Below are positions 1 to 36,319 of a stretch of DNA of 64,000 nt, piece after piece; the first letter of the stretch is position 1; each line of letters begins with the position of its first letter. A model generated the notes under the pieces. That model saw only the letters and a list, made by a program, of their open reading frames with translations, was not told the DNA's origin and ran no database searches. Origin of the DNA: Archivesica marissinica (Eukaryota; Mollusca; Bivalvia; Venerida; Vesicomyidae); NCBI GenBank assembly GCA_014843695.1, contig CM026390.1, positions 96,019,708 through 96,083,707 on the forward strand, given 5' to 3'. Made by a program: the position numbers and the translations under genes.

Positions 1-490
1 GACGGACAGAGAGACAGATAGACAGACAGAAAGAGCGAGAGACAGGCAGAAAAAGAGACACAGAGAGACAGACGCACAGAGAGACAGAGATATTGACAGA
101 GAGAGAGACACACACAGAGAGACAGACAGATAGAGCGAGACAGAGAGAGAGAGGCACAGAGTGACATACAGAGAGAGAGAGAGACAGAGAAACAGTCAAA
201 CATAGAGACACAGAAAGAGAGCCAGACAGAGAGAGAGAGACATACAGAAAGAGAGACAGAGCGAGAGAGACAGACCCACAGAGAGAAAGAGACAGACAGG
301 CAGAGAGAGACAGACGGAAAGAAACACAGAGACAGAGAAAGAGACAGACAGAGAGAGACAGAGAGGGAGACATAGAGAGTGACAGACAGAGAGAGAGACA
401 GACAGAGAAAGACAAACTGAGAGAGACAGACAGATATAGCCAGAGAGTGTCAGAGAGAGAGACAGACATACACCGAGAGAGACAGACACA
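1..490. repeat. CAGA/GAGA-rich microsatellite tract
   Basis: Purine-rich simple sequence made of irregular GAGA, GACAGA and CACAGA runs, cut by the window edge. The opposite strand reads as a Leu/Ser/Cys-rich open frame only because of the repeat, so no protein is called. Confidence 0.95.
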
Positions 491-833
491 GAAATAAACA
501 ACATGGCATCGAAAATCAAATGGGAATGAAAATCATCATCGAGCTATAAACACTACAAATCCTGCCCTGCCCTATCGCTGAATTCTTCAACAGCCATGTC
601 CAGCTACAGTAGCAATTCCAATGTAAAACTTGCTAAAAGTTGTGCAAATGGCCGGTATTAGAACGTTACACATTTTGACCGACTTGGTAAATACATACTT
701 GTTGCAACATCATAGTAAGGTACATGTTGTGTGTGCTCCAATTCACACGATTGACATGCTAATATAAATATAGCGCACACACTGTTGCTTAGAATACATG
801 TAACTAGTTTTTTGTTCATATCAATTTCAAGAA
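491..833. other. unassigned unique sequence
   Basis: AT-rich unique sequence between the microsatellite and the palindromic element. I see no exon with conserved protein content, no RNA gene and no repeat here. Confidence 0.5.
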
Positions 834-1079
834 TTAACTCTTTCACCGCCAATGTCGCATAAAAGCAACTTTGTAAAAAAGTAGAGAACCCGATCGGACA
901 GAACAGAACATGCCGTCTGATCAGGCTATATGCTGATTGCTCTTCAGACAGTGGAGCTGAAGCACCTGTCCGAATAGCAAACAACATAGATCCTGATCAG
1001 ACGCGGCATTACGCCGCGGCTGATCTGGATCTATGTTGTTTCCACATCCTCTGAATTTATTCGGCGCAGAAAGGGTTAA
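834..1079. mobile_element. TTAA-bounded palindromic MITE-like element, copy 1
   Basis: The 246-bp element starts TTAACTCTTTC and ends GAAAGGGTTAA, so the ends are imperfect inverted repeats bounded by TTAA. Inside, near 976-1043, is a near-palindrome with AACAACATAGATCC on one arm and GGATCTATGTTGTT on the other. The same inner palindrome occurs in the element at 41370-41607. It has no coding capacity. TTAA targets are typical of piggyBac and Kolobok transposons; assignment to either is inference. Confidence 0.65.
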
Positions 1080-1244
1080 AAAGCTGATAACGTAAGAACT
1101 GTAACTAGTATGAGTAAAATGACAAATAAAATATGAACTATTTTTTGATGCCTTTAATATTCATTTGCAACTGACCGCATAACGCACTTCATAGATTGTA
1201 ATGGAAAAACATGTACATGAAACATTTGCAATTCAGTAAATTTA

Positions 1245-1510
1245 TGTTATGTTATATTTCGGGTGTTGTGCCTGCATCAGCACCATTTCGGGCTATATCA
1301 CCGGCGGGCAGTTTACCTAACAACACCTTTCCTGGGCAGGCTCCAGCGGTTAACCAGTACTTGGGTGCACCAACCTCCGTAAGAAACTGCCAACTTGTTC
1401 ATATAAATGAGACACGGCCTGAGCGGGACTCGAACCCGTGACCAATAATGATGATAGGTTACAGTGGTATACAAGTCAGCGACCGTAACCACTCGACCAC
1501 GAAGGCGGAC
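1245..1510 (-). mobile_element. tRNA-derived SINE, family 2, full length
   Basis: Read on the minus strand, the head is tRNA-like with an A box (GTGGTCGAGTGGTTA) and a B box (GGTTCGAGTCCC). A shared body and an ATAAC-type tail follow. A perfect 12-bp target duplication TCAGTAAATTTA flanks it at 1233-1244 and 1511-1522. Further copies are at 23621, 28270 (truncated), 40503, 12930 and 49757. Confidence 0.9.
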
Positions 1511-1571
1511 TCAGTAAATTTACAGCTTTTTTGGAAGATTATGTTATAAATAGAATCTTATATTCGTGTTC

Positions 1572-1620
1572 ATTTCTTATTGAATTTATTTAACTCATCT
1601 TAATAAATTCAATAAGAAAT
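1572..1620. repeat. perfect 19-bp inverted repeat (hairpin)
   Basis: The arm ATTTCTTATTGAATTTATT at 1572-1590 is followed by an 11-base loop and its exact reverse complement at 1602-1620. Confidence 0.85.
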
Positions 1621-1809
1621 TTAATATCGTATATGTTATGTTATTATGCTACACATTGTATGTAAATAAGCATGAAGTAAAATTAGTATTACTACAAACT
1701 ACAACATTATGAAATAGTCTTAATACTGTACATTGCATGTAATTCGAAAATATGAAAATAAATTTGCATATACATGTAAACATGTTTTACACAGAAGAAT
1801 ATTACGAGA

Positions 1810-4800
1810 GCACTGGCGACCTATAGCACACTATCATGTTATACTGGTGCCATATAGCACGCTATCATGTTATACTGGTGCACTAGAGCACGTTATCATG
1901 TTATACTGGTGCCCTATAGCACGTTATCATGTTATACTGGTGCCCTATAGCATGCTATCATGTTATACTGGTGCCCTATAGCACACAATCATGTTATACT
2001 GGTGCCCTATAGCACACTATCATGTTATACTGGTGCCCTATAGCACACTATCATGTTATACTGGTGCCCTATAGCACACTATCATGTTATACTGGTGCCC
2101 TATAGCACGCTATCATGTTATACTGGTGCCCTATAGCACACTATCATGTTATACTGGTGCCCTATAGCATGCTATCATGTTATACTGGTGCCCTATAGCA
2201 CGCTATCATGTTATACTGGTGCCCTATAGCACGCTATCATGTTATACTGGTGCCCTATAGCACACTATCATGTTATACTGGTGCACTATAGCACACTATC
2301 ATGTTATACTGGTGCACTATAGCACACTATCATGTTATACTGGTGCCCTATAGCATGCTATCATGTTATACTGGTGCCCTATAGCACGCTATCATGTTAT
2401 ACTGGTGCCCTATAGCACGCTATCATGTTATACTGGTGCCCTATAGCACACTATCATGTTATACTGGTGCACTATAGCACACTATCATGTTATACTGGTG
2501 CCCTATAGCACACTATCATGTTATACTGGTGCCCTATAGCATGCTATCATGTTATACTGGTGCCCTATAGCACACTATCATGTTATACTGGTGCCCTATA
2601 GCACGCTATCATGTTATACTGGTGCCCTATAGCATGCTATCATGTTATACTGGTGCCCTATAGCACACTATCATGTTATACTGGTGCCCTATAGCACACT
2701 ATCATGTTATACTGGGACCTATAGCATGCTATCACGTTATACTGGTGCCTATAGCACACTATCATGTTATACTGGTGCCTATAGCACACCATCATGTTAT
2801 ACTGGTGCCCTATAGCACACTATCATGTTATTCTGGTGCCCTATAGCACGCTATCATGTTATACTGGTGCCCTATAGCACACTATCATGTTATACTGGTG
2901 CCCTATAGCACACCATCATGTTATACTGGTGCCCTATAGCACACCATCATGTTATACTGGTGCCCTATAGCACACCATCATGTTATACTGGTGCCCTATA
3001 GCACACCATCATGTTATACTGGTGCCCTATATCATGTTATCATGTTATACTGGTGCCCTATAGCATGCTATCATGTTATAATGGTGCCCTATAGCATGCT
3101 ATCATGTTATACTGGTGCCCTATAGCACACTGTCATGTTATACTGGCGCCCTATAGCATGCTATCATGTTATACTGGTGCCCTATAGCATGCTATCATGT
3201 TATAATGGTGCCCTATAGCACACCATCATGTTATACTGGTGCCCTATAGCACACTATCATGTTATACTGGTGCCCTATAGCATGCTATCATGTTATAATG
3301 GTGCCCTATAGCATGCTATCATGTTATACTGGTGCCCTATAGCACACTGTCATGTCATACTGGCGCCCTATAGCATGCTATCATGTTATACTGGTGCCCT
3401 ATAGCATGCTATCATGTTATACTGGTGCCCTATAGCACACCATCATGTTATACTGGTGCCCTATAGCACACTATCATGTTATACTGGTGCCCTATAGCAC
3501 GCTATCATGTTATACTGGTGCCCTATAGCACACTATCATGTTATACTGGTGCCCTATAGCACACTATCATGTTATACTGGTGCCCTATAGCATGCTATCA
3601 TGTTATACTGGTGCCCTATAGCACACTATCATGTTATACTGGTGCCCTATAGCACGCTATCTTGTTATACTGGTGCCCTATAGCACACTATCATGTTATA
3701 CTGGTGCCCTATAGCACACTATCATGTTATACTGGTGCCCTATAGCATGCTATCATGTTATACTGGTGCCCTATAGCACACTATCATGTTATAATGGTGC
3801 CCTATAGCATGCTATCATGTTATAATGGTGCCCTATAGCACACTATCATGTTATACTGGTGCCCTATATCACACTATCATGTTATAATGGTGCCCTATAG
3901 CACACTATCATGTTATACTGGTGCCCTATAGCACACTATCATGTTATACTGGCACCCTATAGCACACTATCATGTTATACTGGCACCCTATAGCACACTA
4001 TCATGTTATACTGGCGCCCTATAGCACACTATCATGTTATACTGGGGCCCTATAGCACACTATCATGTTATACTGGCGCCCTATAGCACACTATCATGTT
4101 ATAATGGTGCCCTATAGCACACTATCATGTTATACTGGCACACTATCATGTTATACTGGTGCCCTATAGCACACTATCATGTTATACTGGCACCCTATAG
4201 CACACTATCATGTTATACTGGCACACTATCATGTTATACTGGTGCCCTATAGCACACTATCATGTTATACTGGTGCCCTATAGCACACTATCATGTTATA
4301 CTGGCACACTATCATGTTATACTGGTGCCCTATAGCACACTATCATGTTATACTGGTGCCCTATAGCATGCTATCATGTTATACTGGTGCCCTATAGCAC
4401 ACTATGATGTTATACTGGGGCCCTATAGCAAACTATCATGTTATACTGGGGCCCTATAGCACACTATGATGTTATACTGGTGCCCTATAGCACACTATGA
4501 TGTTATACTGGGGCCCTATAGCACACTATGATGTTATACTGGGGCCCTATAGCACACTATGATGTTATACTGGGGCCCTATAGCACACTATCATGTTATA
4601 CTGGTGCCCTATAGCACACTATCATGTTATACTGGTGCCCTATAGCACACTATCATGTTATACTGGTGCCCTATAGCATGATATCTTGTTATACTGGCGC
4701 CCTATAGCACACTATCATGTTATACTGGTGCCCTTTAGCACACTATCATGTTATACTGGCACACCATCATGTTATACTGGTGCCCTATAGCACACTATCA

Positions 4801-7800
4801 TGTTATACTGGCACACCATTATGTTATACCGGTGCACTATAGCACGCTATCTTGTTATACTGGCACCCTATAGCATGCTATCATGTTATACTGGTGCCCT
4901 ATATCACGTTATCATGTTATACTGGTGCACTATAGCACACCATCATGTTATACTGGTGCCCTATAGCACACTATCATGTTATACTGGCGCCCTATAGCAC
5001 ATTATCATGTTATACTGGTGCCCTATAGCATGCTATCATGTTATACTGGTGCCCTATAGCATGCTATCATGTTATACTGGTGCCCTATAGCACGTTATAC
5101 TGGCGCCCTATAGCACATTATCATGTTATACTGGTGCCCTATAGCATGCTATCATGTTATACTGGTGCCCTATAGCATGATATCTTGTTATACTGGCGCC
5201 CTATAGCACACTATCATGTTATACTGGTGCCCTATAGCACGCTATCATGTTATACTGGTGCCCTATAGCACACTATCATGTTATACTGGTGCCCTATAGC
5301 ACACCATCATGTTATACTGGTGCCCTATAGCACACTATCATGTTATACTGGTGCCCTATAGCATGCTATCATGTTATACTGGTGCCCTATAGCATGCTAT
5401 CATGTTATACTGGTGCCCTATAGCACACCATCATGTTATACTGGTGCCCTATAGCACACTATCATGTTATACTGGCACACCATCATGTTATACCGGTGCA
5501 CTATAGCACGCTATCTTGTTATACTGGCACCCTATAGCATGCTATCATGTTATACTGGTGCCCTATATCACGTTATCATGTTATACTGGTGCACTATAGC
5601 ACACCATCATGTTATACTGGTGCCCTATAGCACACTATCATGTTATACTGGTGCCCTATAGCACACCATCATGTTATACTGGTGCCCTATAGCACACTAT
5701 CATGTTATACTGGCGCCTTATAGCATGCTATCATGTTATACTGGTGCCCTATAGCACACCATCATGTTATACTGGTGCCCTATAGCACACCATCATGTTA
5801 TACTGGTGACCTATAGCATGCTATCATGTTATACTGGTGACCTATAGCATGCTATCATGTTATACTGGTGACCTATAGCACGCTATCATGTTATACTGGT
5901 GCCCTATAGCATGCTATCATGTTATACTGGTGCCCTATAGCACACTATCATGTTATACTGGCGCCCTATAGCACACTATCATGTTATACTGGTGCCCTAT
6001 AGCACACTATCATGTTATACTGGTGCCCTATAGCACACTATCATGTTATACTGGTGCCCTATAGCACACTATCATGTTATACTGGTGCCCTATAGCATGT
6101 TATCATGTTATACTGGTGCCCTATAGCACACTATCATGTTATACTGGCCCTATAGCACACTATCATGTTATACTGGTGCCCTATAGCACACTATCATGTT
6201 ATACTGGCACACTATCATGTTATACTGGCGCCCTATAGCACACTATGATGTTATACTGGTGCCCTATAGCACACTATGATGTTATACTGGTGCCCTATAG
6301 CATGTTATCATGTTATACTGGTGCCCTATAGCACACTATCATGTTATACTGGCACCCTATAGCACACTATCATGTTATACTGGTGCCCTATAGCACACTA
6401 TCATGTTATACTGGTGCCCTATAGCATGCTATCATGTTATACTGGTGCCCTATAGCACACTATCATGTTATACTGGTGCCCTATAGCATGCTATCATGTT
6501 ATACTGGTGCCCTATAGCACACTATCATGTTATACTGGTGCCCTATAGCACGCTATCATGTTATACTGGTGCCCTATAGCATGCTATCATGTTATACTGG
6601 CGCCCTATAGCACACCATCATGTTATACTGGTGCCCTATAGCACGCTATCATGTTATACTGGTGCCCTATAGCATGCCATCATGTTATACTGGCGCCCTA
6701 TAGCACACTATCATGTTATACTGCTATAGCACACTATCATGTTATACTGGCGCCCTATAGCATGCTATCATGTTATACTGGTGCCCTATAGCATGCTATC
6801 ATGTTATACTGGCGCCCTATAGCATGCTATCATGTTATACTGGTGCCCTATAGCACACTATCATGTTATACTGCTATAGCACACTATCATGTTATACTGG
6901 CGCCCTATAGCACACTATCATGTTATACTGGCGCCCTATAGCATGCTATCATGTTATACTGGTGCCCTATAGCATGCCATCATGTTATACTGGCGCCCTA
7001 TAGCACACTATCATGTTATACTGGCGCCCTATAGCATGCTATCATGTTATACTGGTGCCCTATAGCATGCCATCATGTTATACTGGCGCCCTATAGCACA
7101 CTATCATGTTATACTGCTATAGCACACTATCATGTTATACTGGTGCCCTATAGCATGCTATCATGTTATACTGGTGCCCTATAGCACACTATCATGTTAT
7201 ACTGGTGCCCTATAGCACACTATCATGTTATACTGGTGCCCTATAGCACACCATCATGTTATACTGGTCCCTATAGCACACCATCATGTTATACTGGTGC
7301 CCTATAGCACACTATCATGTTATACTGGTGCCCTATAGCATGCTATCATGTTATACTGGTGCCCTATAGCACACTATCATGTTATACTGGTGCCCTATAG
7401 CATGCTATCATGTTATACTGGTGCCCTATAGCACGCTATCATGTTATACTGGTGCCCTATAGCACACTATCATGTTATACTGGTGCCCTATAGCACACTA
7501 TCATGTTATACTGGTGCCCTATAGCATGCTATCATGTTATACTGGTGCCCTATAGCATGCTATCATGTTATACTGGTGCCCTATAGCACACTATCATGTT
7601 ATACTGGTGCCCTATAGCATGCTATCATGTTATACTGGTGCCCTATAGCACGCTATCATGTTATACTGGTGCCCTATAGCACACTATCATGTTATACTGG
7701 TGCCCTATAGCACACTATCATGTTATACTGGTGCCCTATAGCACACTATCATGTTATACTGGTGCCCTATAGCACACTATCATGTTATACTGGTGCCCTA

Positions 7801-10800
7801 TAGCACACTATCATGTTATACTGGTGCCCTATAGCACACCATCATGTTATACTGGTGCCCTATAGCACACTATCATGTTATACTGGTGCCCTATAGCACG
7901 CTATCATGTTATACTGGTGCCCTATAGCACACTATCATGTTATACTGGTGCCCTATAGCACACTATCATGTTATACTGGTGCCCTATAGCACACTATCAT
8001 GTTATACTGGTGCCCTATAGCATGCTATCATGTTATACTGGTGCCCTATAGCACACTATCATGTTATACTGGTGCCCTATAGCACACTATCATGTTATAC
8101 TGGTGCCCTATAGCACACTATGATGTTATACTGGTGCCCTATAGCACACCATCATGTTATACTGGCGCCCTATAGCATGCTATCATGTTATACTGGCGCC
8201 CTATAGCACACCATCATGTTATACTGGCGCCCTATAGCACACTATCATGTTATACTGGCGCCCTATATCATGCTATCATGTTATACTGGTGCCCTATAGC
8301 ACACTATCATGTTATACTGGTGCCCTATAGCACACTATCATGTTATACTGGTGCCCTATAGCACACTATCATGTTATACTGGTGCCCTATAGCACACTAT
8401 CATGTTATACTGGCGCCCTATAGCATGCTATCATGTTATACTGGTGCCCTATAGCACACTATCATGTTATACTGGTGCCCTATAGCATGCTATCATGTTA
8501 TACTGGCACACTATAGCACACCATCATGTTATACTGGTGCCCTATAGCACACTATCATGTTATACTGGCACACTATAGCACATCATCATGTTATACTGGT
8601 GCCCTATAGCACGCTATCATGTTATACTGGTGCCCTATAGCACACCATCATGTTATACTGGCACCCTATAGCACGCTATCATGTTATACTGGTGCCCTAT
8701 AGCATGCTATCATGTTATACTGGTGCCCTATAGCATGTTATCATGTTATACTGGTGCCCTATAGCATGCTATCATGTTATACTGGTGCCCTATAGCATGC
8801 TATCATGTTATACTGGTGCCCTATAGCACACCATCATGTTATACTGGTGCCCTATAGCACACCATCATGTTATACTGGTGACCTATAGCACACTATCATG
8901 TTATACTGGTGCCCTATAGCACACTATCATGTTATACTGGTGCCCTATAGCACACCATCATGTTATACTGGTGCCCTATAGCACACCATCATGTTATACT
9001 GGTGACCTATAGCACACTATCATGTTATACTGGTGCACTATAGCACACCATCATGTTATACTGGTGCCCTATAGCACACTATGATGTTATACTGGTGCCC
9101 TATAGCACACTATCATGTTATACTGGTGACCTATAGCACACCATCATGTTATACTGGTGCCCTATAGCACGCTATCATGTTATACTGGTGCCATATAGCA
9201 CACTATCATGTTATACTGGTGCCCTATAGCATGCTATCATGTTATACTGGTGCCCTATAGCACACTGTCATGTTATACTGGTGCCCTATAGCACACTATC
9301 ATGTTATACTGGTGACCTATAGCATGCTATCATGTTATAATGGTGCCCTATAGCACACTATCATGTTATACTGGCGCCCTATAGCATGCTATCATGTTAT
9401 ACTGGTGCCCTATAGCATGCTATCATGTTATACTGGCGCCCTATAGCATGCTATCATGTTATACTGGTGCCCTATAGCACACTATCATGTTATACTGGCG
9501 CCCTATAGCATGCTATCATGTTATACTGGTACCCTATAGCATGCCATCATGTTATACTGGCGCCCTATAGCACACTATCATGTTATACTGCTATAGCACA
9601 CTATCATGTTATACTGGTGCCCTATAGCATGCTATCATGTTATACTGGTGCCCTATAGCACACTATCATGTTATACTGGTGCCCTATAGCACACCATCAT
9701 GTTATACTGGCGCCCTATAGCACACCATCATGTTATACTGGTGCCCTATAGCACACCATCATGTTATACTGGTGCCCTATAGCATGCTATCATGTTATAC
9801 TGGTGCCCTATAGCACACTATCATGTTATACTGGTGCCCTATAGCATGCTATCATGTTATACTGGCGCCCTATAGCATGCTATCATGTTATACTGGTGCC
9901 CTATAGCATGCTATCATGTTATACTGGTGCCCTATAGTACACTATCATGTTATACTGGTGCCCTATAGCATGCTATCATGTTATACTGGTGCCCTATAGT
10001 ACACTATCATGTTATACTGGTGCCCTATAGCATGCTATCATGTTATACTGGTGCCCTATAGCATGCTATCATGTTATACTGGTGCCCTATAGCATACTAT
10101 CATGTTATAATGGTGCCCTATAGCATGCTATCATGTTATACTGGTGCCCTATAGCACACTATCATGTTATACTGGTGCCCTATAGCACACTATCATGTTA
10201 TACTGGTGCCCTATAGCACACCATCATGTTATACTGGTGCCCTATAGCACGCTATCATGTTATACTGGTGCCCTATAGCACACTATCATGTTATACTGGT
10301 GCCCTATAGCACACTATCATGTTATACTGGTGCCCTATAGCACACTATCATGTTATACTGGTGCCCTATAACATGCTATCATGTTATACTGGTGCCCTAT
10401 AGCACACTATCATGTTATACTGGTGCCCTATAGCACACTATCATGTTATACTGGTGCCCTATAGCACACTATGATGTTATACTGGTGCCCTATAGCACAC
10501 CATCATGTTATACTGGCGCCCTATAGCATGCTATCATGTTATACTGGCGCCCTATAGCACACCATCATGTTATACTGGCGCCCTATAGCACACTATCATG
10601 TTATACTGGCGCCCTATATCATGCTATCATGTTATACTGGTGCCCTATAGCACACTATCATGTTATACTGGTGCCCTATAGCACACTATCATGTTATACT
10701 GGTGCCCTAGAGCACACTATCATGTTATACTGGTGCCCTATAGCACACTATCATGTTATACTGGCGCCCTATAGCATGCTATCATGTTATACTGGTGCCC

Positions 10801-12835
10801 TATAGCACACTATCATGTTATACTGGTGCCCTATAGCATGCTATCATGTTATACTGGCGCCCTATAGCACACTATCATGTTATACTGGTGCCCTATAGCA
10901 TGATATCATGTTATACTGGTGCACTATAGCACGCTATCATGTTATAATGGTGCCCTATAGCATGATATCATGTTATACTGGTGCCATATAGCATGCTATC
11001 ATGTTATAATGGTGCCCTATAGCATGCTATCATGTTATAATGGTGCCCTATAGCATGCTATCATGTTATACTGGTGCCCTATAGCATGCTATCATGTTAT
11101 AATGGTGCCCTATAGCACACTATCATGTTATAATGGTGCCCTATAGCATGCTATCATGTTATACTGGTGCCCTATAGCATGCTATCATGTTATAATGGTG
11201 CCCTATAGCACACTATCATGTTATAATGGTGCCCTATAGCATGCTATCATGTTATACTGGTGCCATATAGCACACTATCATGTTATACTGGCACACTATA
11301 GCACACTATCATGTTATACTGGTGCCCTATAGCACACTATCATGTTATACTGGCACACTATAGCACGCTATCATGTTATACTGGTGCCCTATAGCACACT
11401 ATCATGTTATACTGGTGCCCTATAGCACACTATCATGTTATACTGGCACCCTATAGCATGATATCATGTTATACTGGCACACTATAGCACACCATCATGT
11501 TATACTGGTGCCCTATAGCACGCTATCATGTTATACTGGCACCCTATAGCATGCTATCATGTTATACTGGCACACTATAACACACTATCATGTTATACTG
11601 GTGCCCTATAGCACACTATCATGTTATACTGGTGCCCTATAGCACACTATCATGTTATACTGGCACACTATAGCACGCTATCATGTTATACTGGTGCCCT
11701 ATAGCACACTATCATGTTATACTGGCACCCTATAGCATGCTATCATGTTATACTGGCACACTATAGCACACCATCATGTTATACTGGTGCCCTATAGCAC
11801 ACTATCATGTTATACTGGCACACTATAGCACATCATCATGTTATACTGGTGCCCTATAGCACGCTATCATGTTATACTGGTGCCCTATAGCACACCATCA
11901 TGTTATACTGGCACCCTATAGCACGCTATCATGTTATACTGGTGCCCTATAGCATGCTATCATGTTATACTGGTGCCCTATAGCATGTTATCATGTTATA
12001 CTGGTGCCCTATAGCATGCTATCATGTTATACTGGTGCCCTATAGCATGCTATCATGTTATACTGGTGCCCTATAGCACACCATCATGTTATACTGGTGC
12101 CCTATAGCACACCATCATGTTATACTGGTGACCTATAGCACACTATCATGTTATACTGGTGCCCTATAGCACACTATCATGTTATACTGGTGCCCTATAG
12201 CACACCATCATGTTATACTGGTGCCCTATAGCACACCATCATGTTATACTGGTGCCCTATAGCACACTATGATGTTATACTGGTGACCTATAGCACACTA
12301 TCATGTTATACTGGTGCACTATAGCACACCATCATGTTATACTGGTGCCCTATAGCACACTATGATGTTATACTGGTGCCCTATAGCACACTATCATGTT
12401 ATACTGGTGACCTATAGCACACCATCATGTTATACTGGTGCCCTATAGCACGCTATCATGTTATACTGGTGCCATATAGCACACTATCATGTTATACTGG
12501 TGCCCTATAGCATGCTATCATGTTATACTGGTACCCTATAGCACACTGTCATGTTATACTGGTGCCCTATAGCACACTATCATGTTATACTGGTGACCTA
12601 TAGCATGCTATCATGTTATAATGGTGCCCTATAGCACACTATCATGTTATACTGGCACCCTATAGCACACTATCATGTTATACTGGCGCCCTATAGCACG
12701 CTATCATGTTATACTGGTGCCCTATAGCACACCATCATGTTATACTGGTGCCCTATAGCACGCTATCATGTTATACTGGTGACCTATAGCACACTATCAT
12801 GTTATACTGGCGCCCTAGAGCACGCTATCATGTTG
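1810..12835. repeat. 11-kb minisatellite, 31-bp unit (about 355 copies)
   Basis: The array is continuous. The unit begins CTATAGCATGCTATCATG and ends TTATACTGGTGCC, 31 bp in total. Variants differ mainly at the CACACTATC/CATGCTATC/CACGCTATC position and at GGTGCC versus GGCGCC or GGCACC. Some units are shortened (for example around 4140 and 6720). It lies downstream of the ADH5 3' end. Short open frames inside are repeat by-products. Confidence 0.97.
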
Positions 12836-12929
12836 GTACATCGAAATATCTCACAGCACACTCATCATAATCACATCTCGTATATACTCAAAATTATACT
12901 AGGTTTGTTTGTTTGTTTGTAATTTACTC

Positions 12930-13203
12930 CTGCATCAGCACCATTTTGGGCTATATCACTGGGGTGCAGCTTCCCTAACAACACCTCCAGCTCCAGCGGT
13001 TAACCAGTACTTGGTGCGCCAACCTCCGTAAGAAACCGCCAACTTTTTCATATACATTGACAAATATACAGAAACATACATTTATATCGTGATATGTGGA
13101 TTGAACTGAAAGCTAAAAGTTTAAGGTAATTCATTTCACAGTGATGATAAGTTATAGTGGTATACAAGTTAGCGACCATAGCAACTCAACCACAGAGGCA
13201 GAC
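12930..13203 (-). mobile_element. degenerate SINE family 2 copy
   Basis: The body matches the family (TGCATCAGCACCATTTTGGG, GCGGTTAACCAGTACTTGG), and the tRNA-like head is recognisable in reverse at 13145-13203 with many changes. An unrelated stretch replaces the middle. It is older than the copies at 1245 and 23621, and no clear target duplication is visible. Confidence 0.75.
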
Positions 13204-13443
13204 CCTGCCATTTAGGTACAGTTCAAATCGGCGTTAAACACGAACAAACATTTGCCACATAGTACAAGCCTTAACAAATACAATACCGTACCATTTCACT
13301 CATCAAATGAAATCATATGAAATCACAATCAATTACCAGTCACAAGTCAATCTAGCCAAACAATGAGGCAAGACACTATGGATAATACATGTGTTCTATA
13401 CGGCAACACTGCAGGGTTATGGCTATCTCCATAGAATTCCTCA

Positions 13444-35044
<21,601 letters not shown>

Positions 35045-35495
35045 TTTGTAGATAATGCCTTTAACGTGTCGTGTGCAAAATGTTAACCTAACAACATAAA
35101 TGCGCGATGATTCCGAATGAGTGTACAAATGCTGTATTTTATTATAAGGGGAATAACAAGACATGAAATGTGCATACCTCAACTACATGGAAGCAAGACA
35201 CATATCGGGTCCCATGGATATCTCGCCACCATGATACTTAGCCATATAACCTGGGACTGGACTCGAACTTTCTCTAATCCTTGTAATGTCTGCTTTTAAC
35301 TATAGCTTTGTAGATCCTTTTATATGTTTAACTTGCCCATAATAGTTTAGATTAGCTAACTGTTCTAGACTGCGCCTGCCAATCATAATCATTATTGATA
35401 TTATGAAGTTGAAGTCGCCTCTATTTATTTCTTGAAATGGGTTCACTTACTTGATGGTTTTACCTTCTTTTGTCTTGATTTATATTTTGTGTATT
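35045..35495. other. ADH5 upstream region
   Basis: Unique sequence immediately 5' of the ADH5 start on the minus strand. It should contain the 5' UTR and promoter, but I see no unambiguous TATA box or CpG-rich core and place no site. Confidence 0.4.
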
Positions 35496-35745
35496 ATCTG
35501 ATTCTAAAATCGAAGTGAGTTCGAGGTGAGCGGTTTGTACCGTCGTTTCATCGGCGACATTGGCGTTGTTCATTGGTGAATGAGTGTTCGGTCCAATGTC
35601 AGGCATATAGTGTTATTCCCTAAATATCTGATTCTAAAATCGACGTGTGAGTTCGAGGTGATAGGTTTGTACCGTCGTTTCATCGGTGACATTGACGTGG
35701 TTCATTGATGAATGAGTGCTTGGTTCAATGTCAGGCATAGTGTTA
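35496..35745. repeat. 130-bp direct duplication upstream of ADH5
   Basis: Two copies begin ATCTGATTCTAAAATCG at 35496 and 35626. Both contain TTTGTACCGTCGTTTCATCG and GTTCATTG(G/A)TGAATGAGTG, with about a dozen differences. Confidence 0.88.
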
Positions 35746-36055
35746 TTCTGAAATGATATTAAAACAAAACACCATAATCAAAAACAAATAAAATATGCAC
35801 ATATGTTTATATAAATGTGATACACGTCCTCATTGAACTACATAGGATATAAACAGTACTGTTAAATCAGCAAGCTAGGCATAGAACATTGCCAAACAAA
35901 TATCCGAAAAAGATATTATTTAAATTGCATCTACATATTTTGACAGAATTATCATTTTTACAGTCATAAACAACAATAGACGCATCTGAATGATGAAAGG
36001 ATGTGCAATTGAGCAATATTCACACAAATTATCAACATGACCAATCATTGATGTC

Positions 36056-36224
36056 AAGAATACATGGCTTATTGACACACAATCCGTATACTAACCCGGA
36101 CTTGAACTGTCAAATACATGGCTTATTGACACACAATCCGTATACTAACCCGAACTTGAACTGTCAAATACATGGCTTATTGACACACAATCCGTATACT
36201 AACCCGAACTTGAACTGTCAATCA
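36056..36224. repeat. 53-bp tandem repeat, three copies
   Basis: The unit runs from AATACATGGCTTATTGACAC to CCGAACTTGAACTGTC. The copies are almost identical. Confidence 0.95.
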
Positions 36225-36319
36225 TATTTAGCAATCATTAATCATATAGATTAACAAAGATGCTCTTTGCAAATACTATTTTTAAAAACGGTATCCAGAA
36301 TAAAAATGTCTTAATATAT

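Noticed and set aside
1810..12835. CRISPR-like array of repeats
   Set aside because: The 31-bp units are contiguous with no unique spacers and no cas genes, and the setting is eukaryotic.
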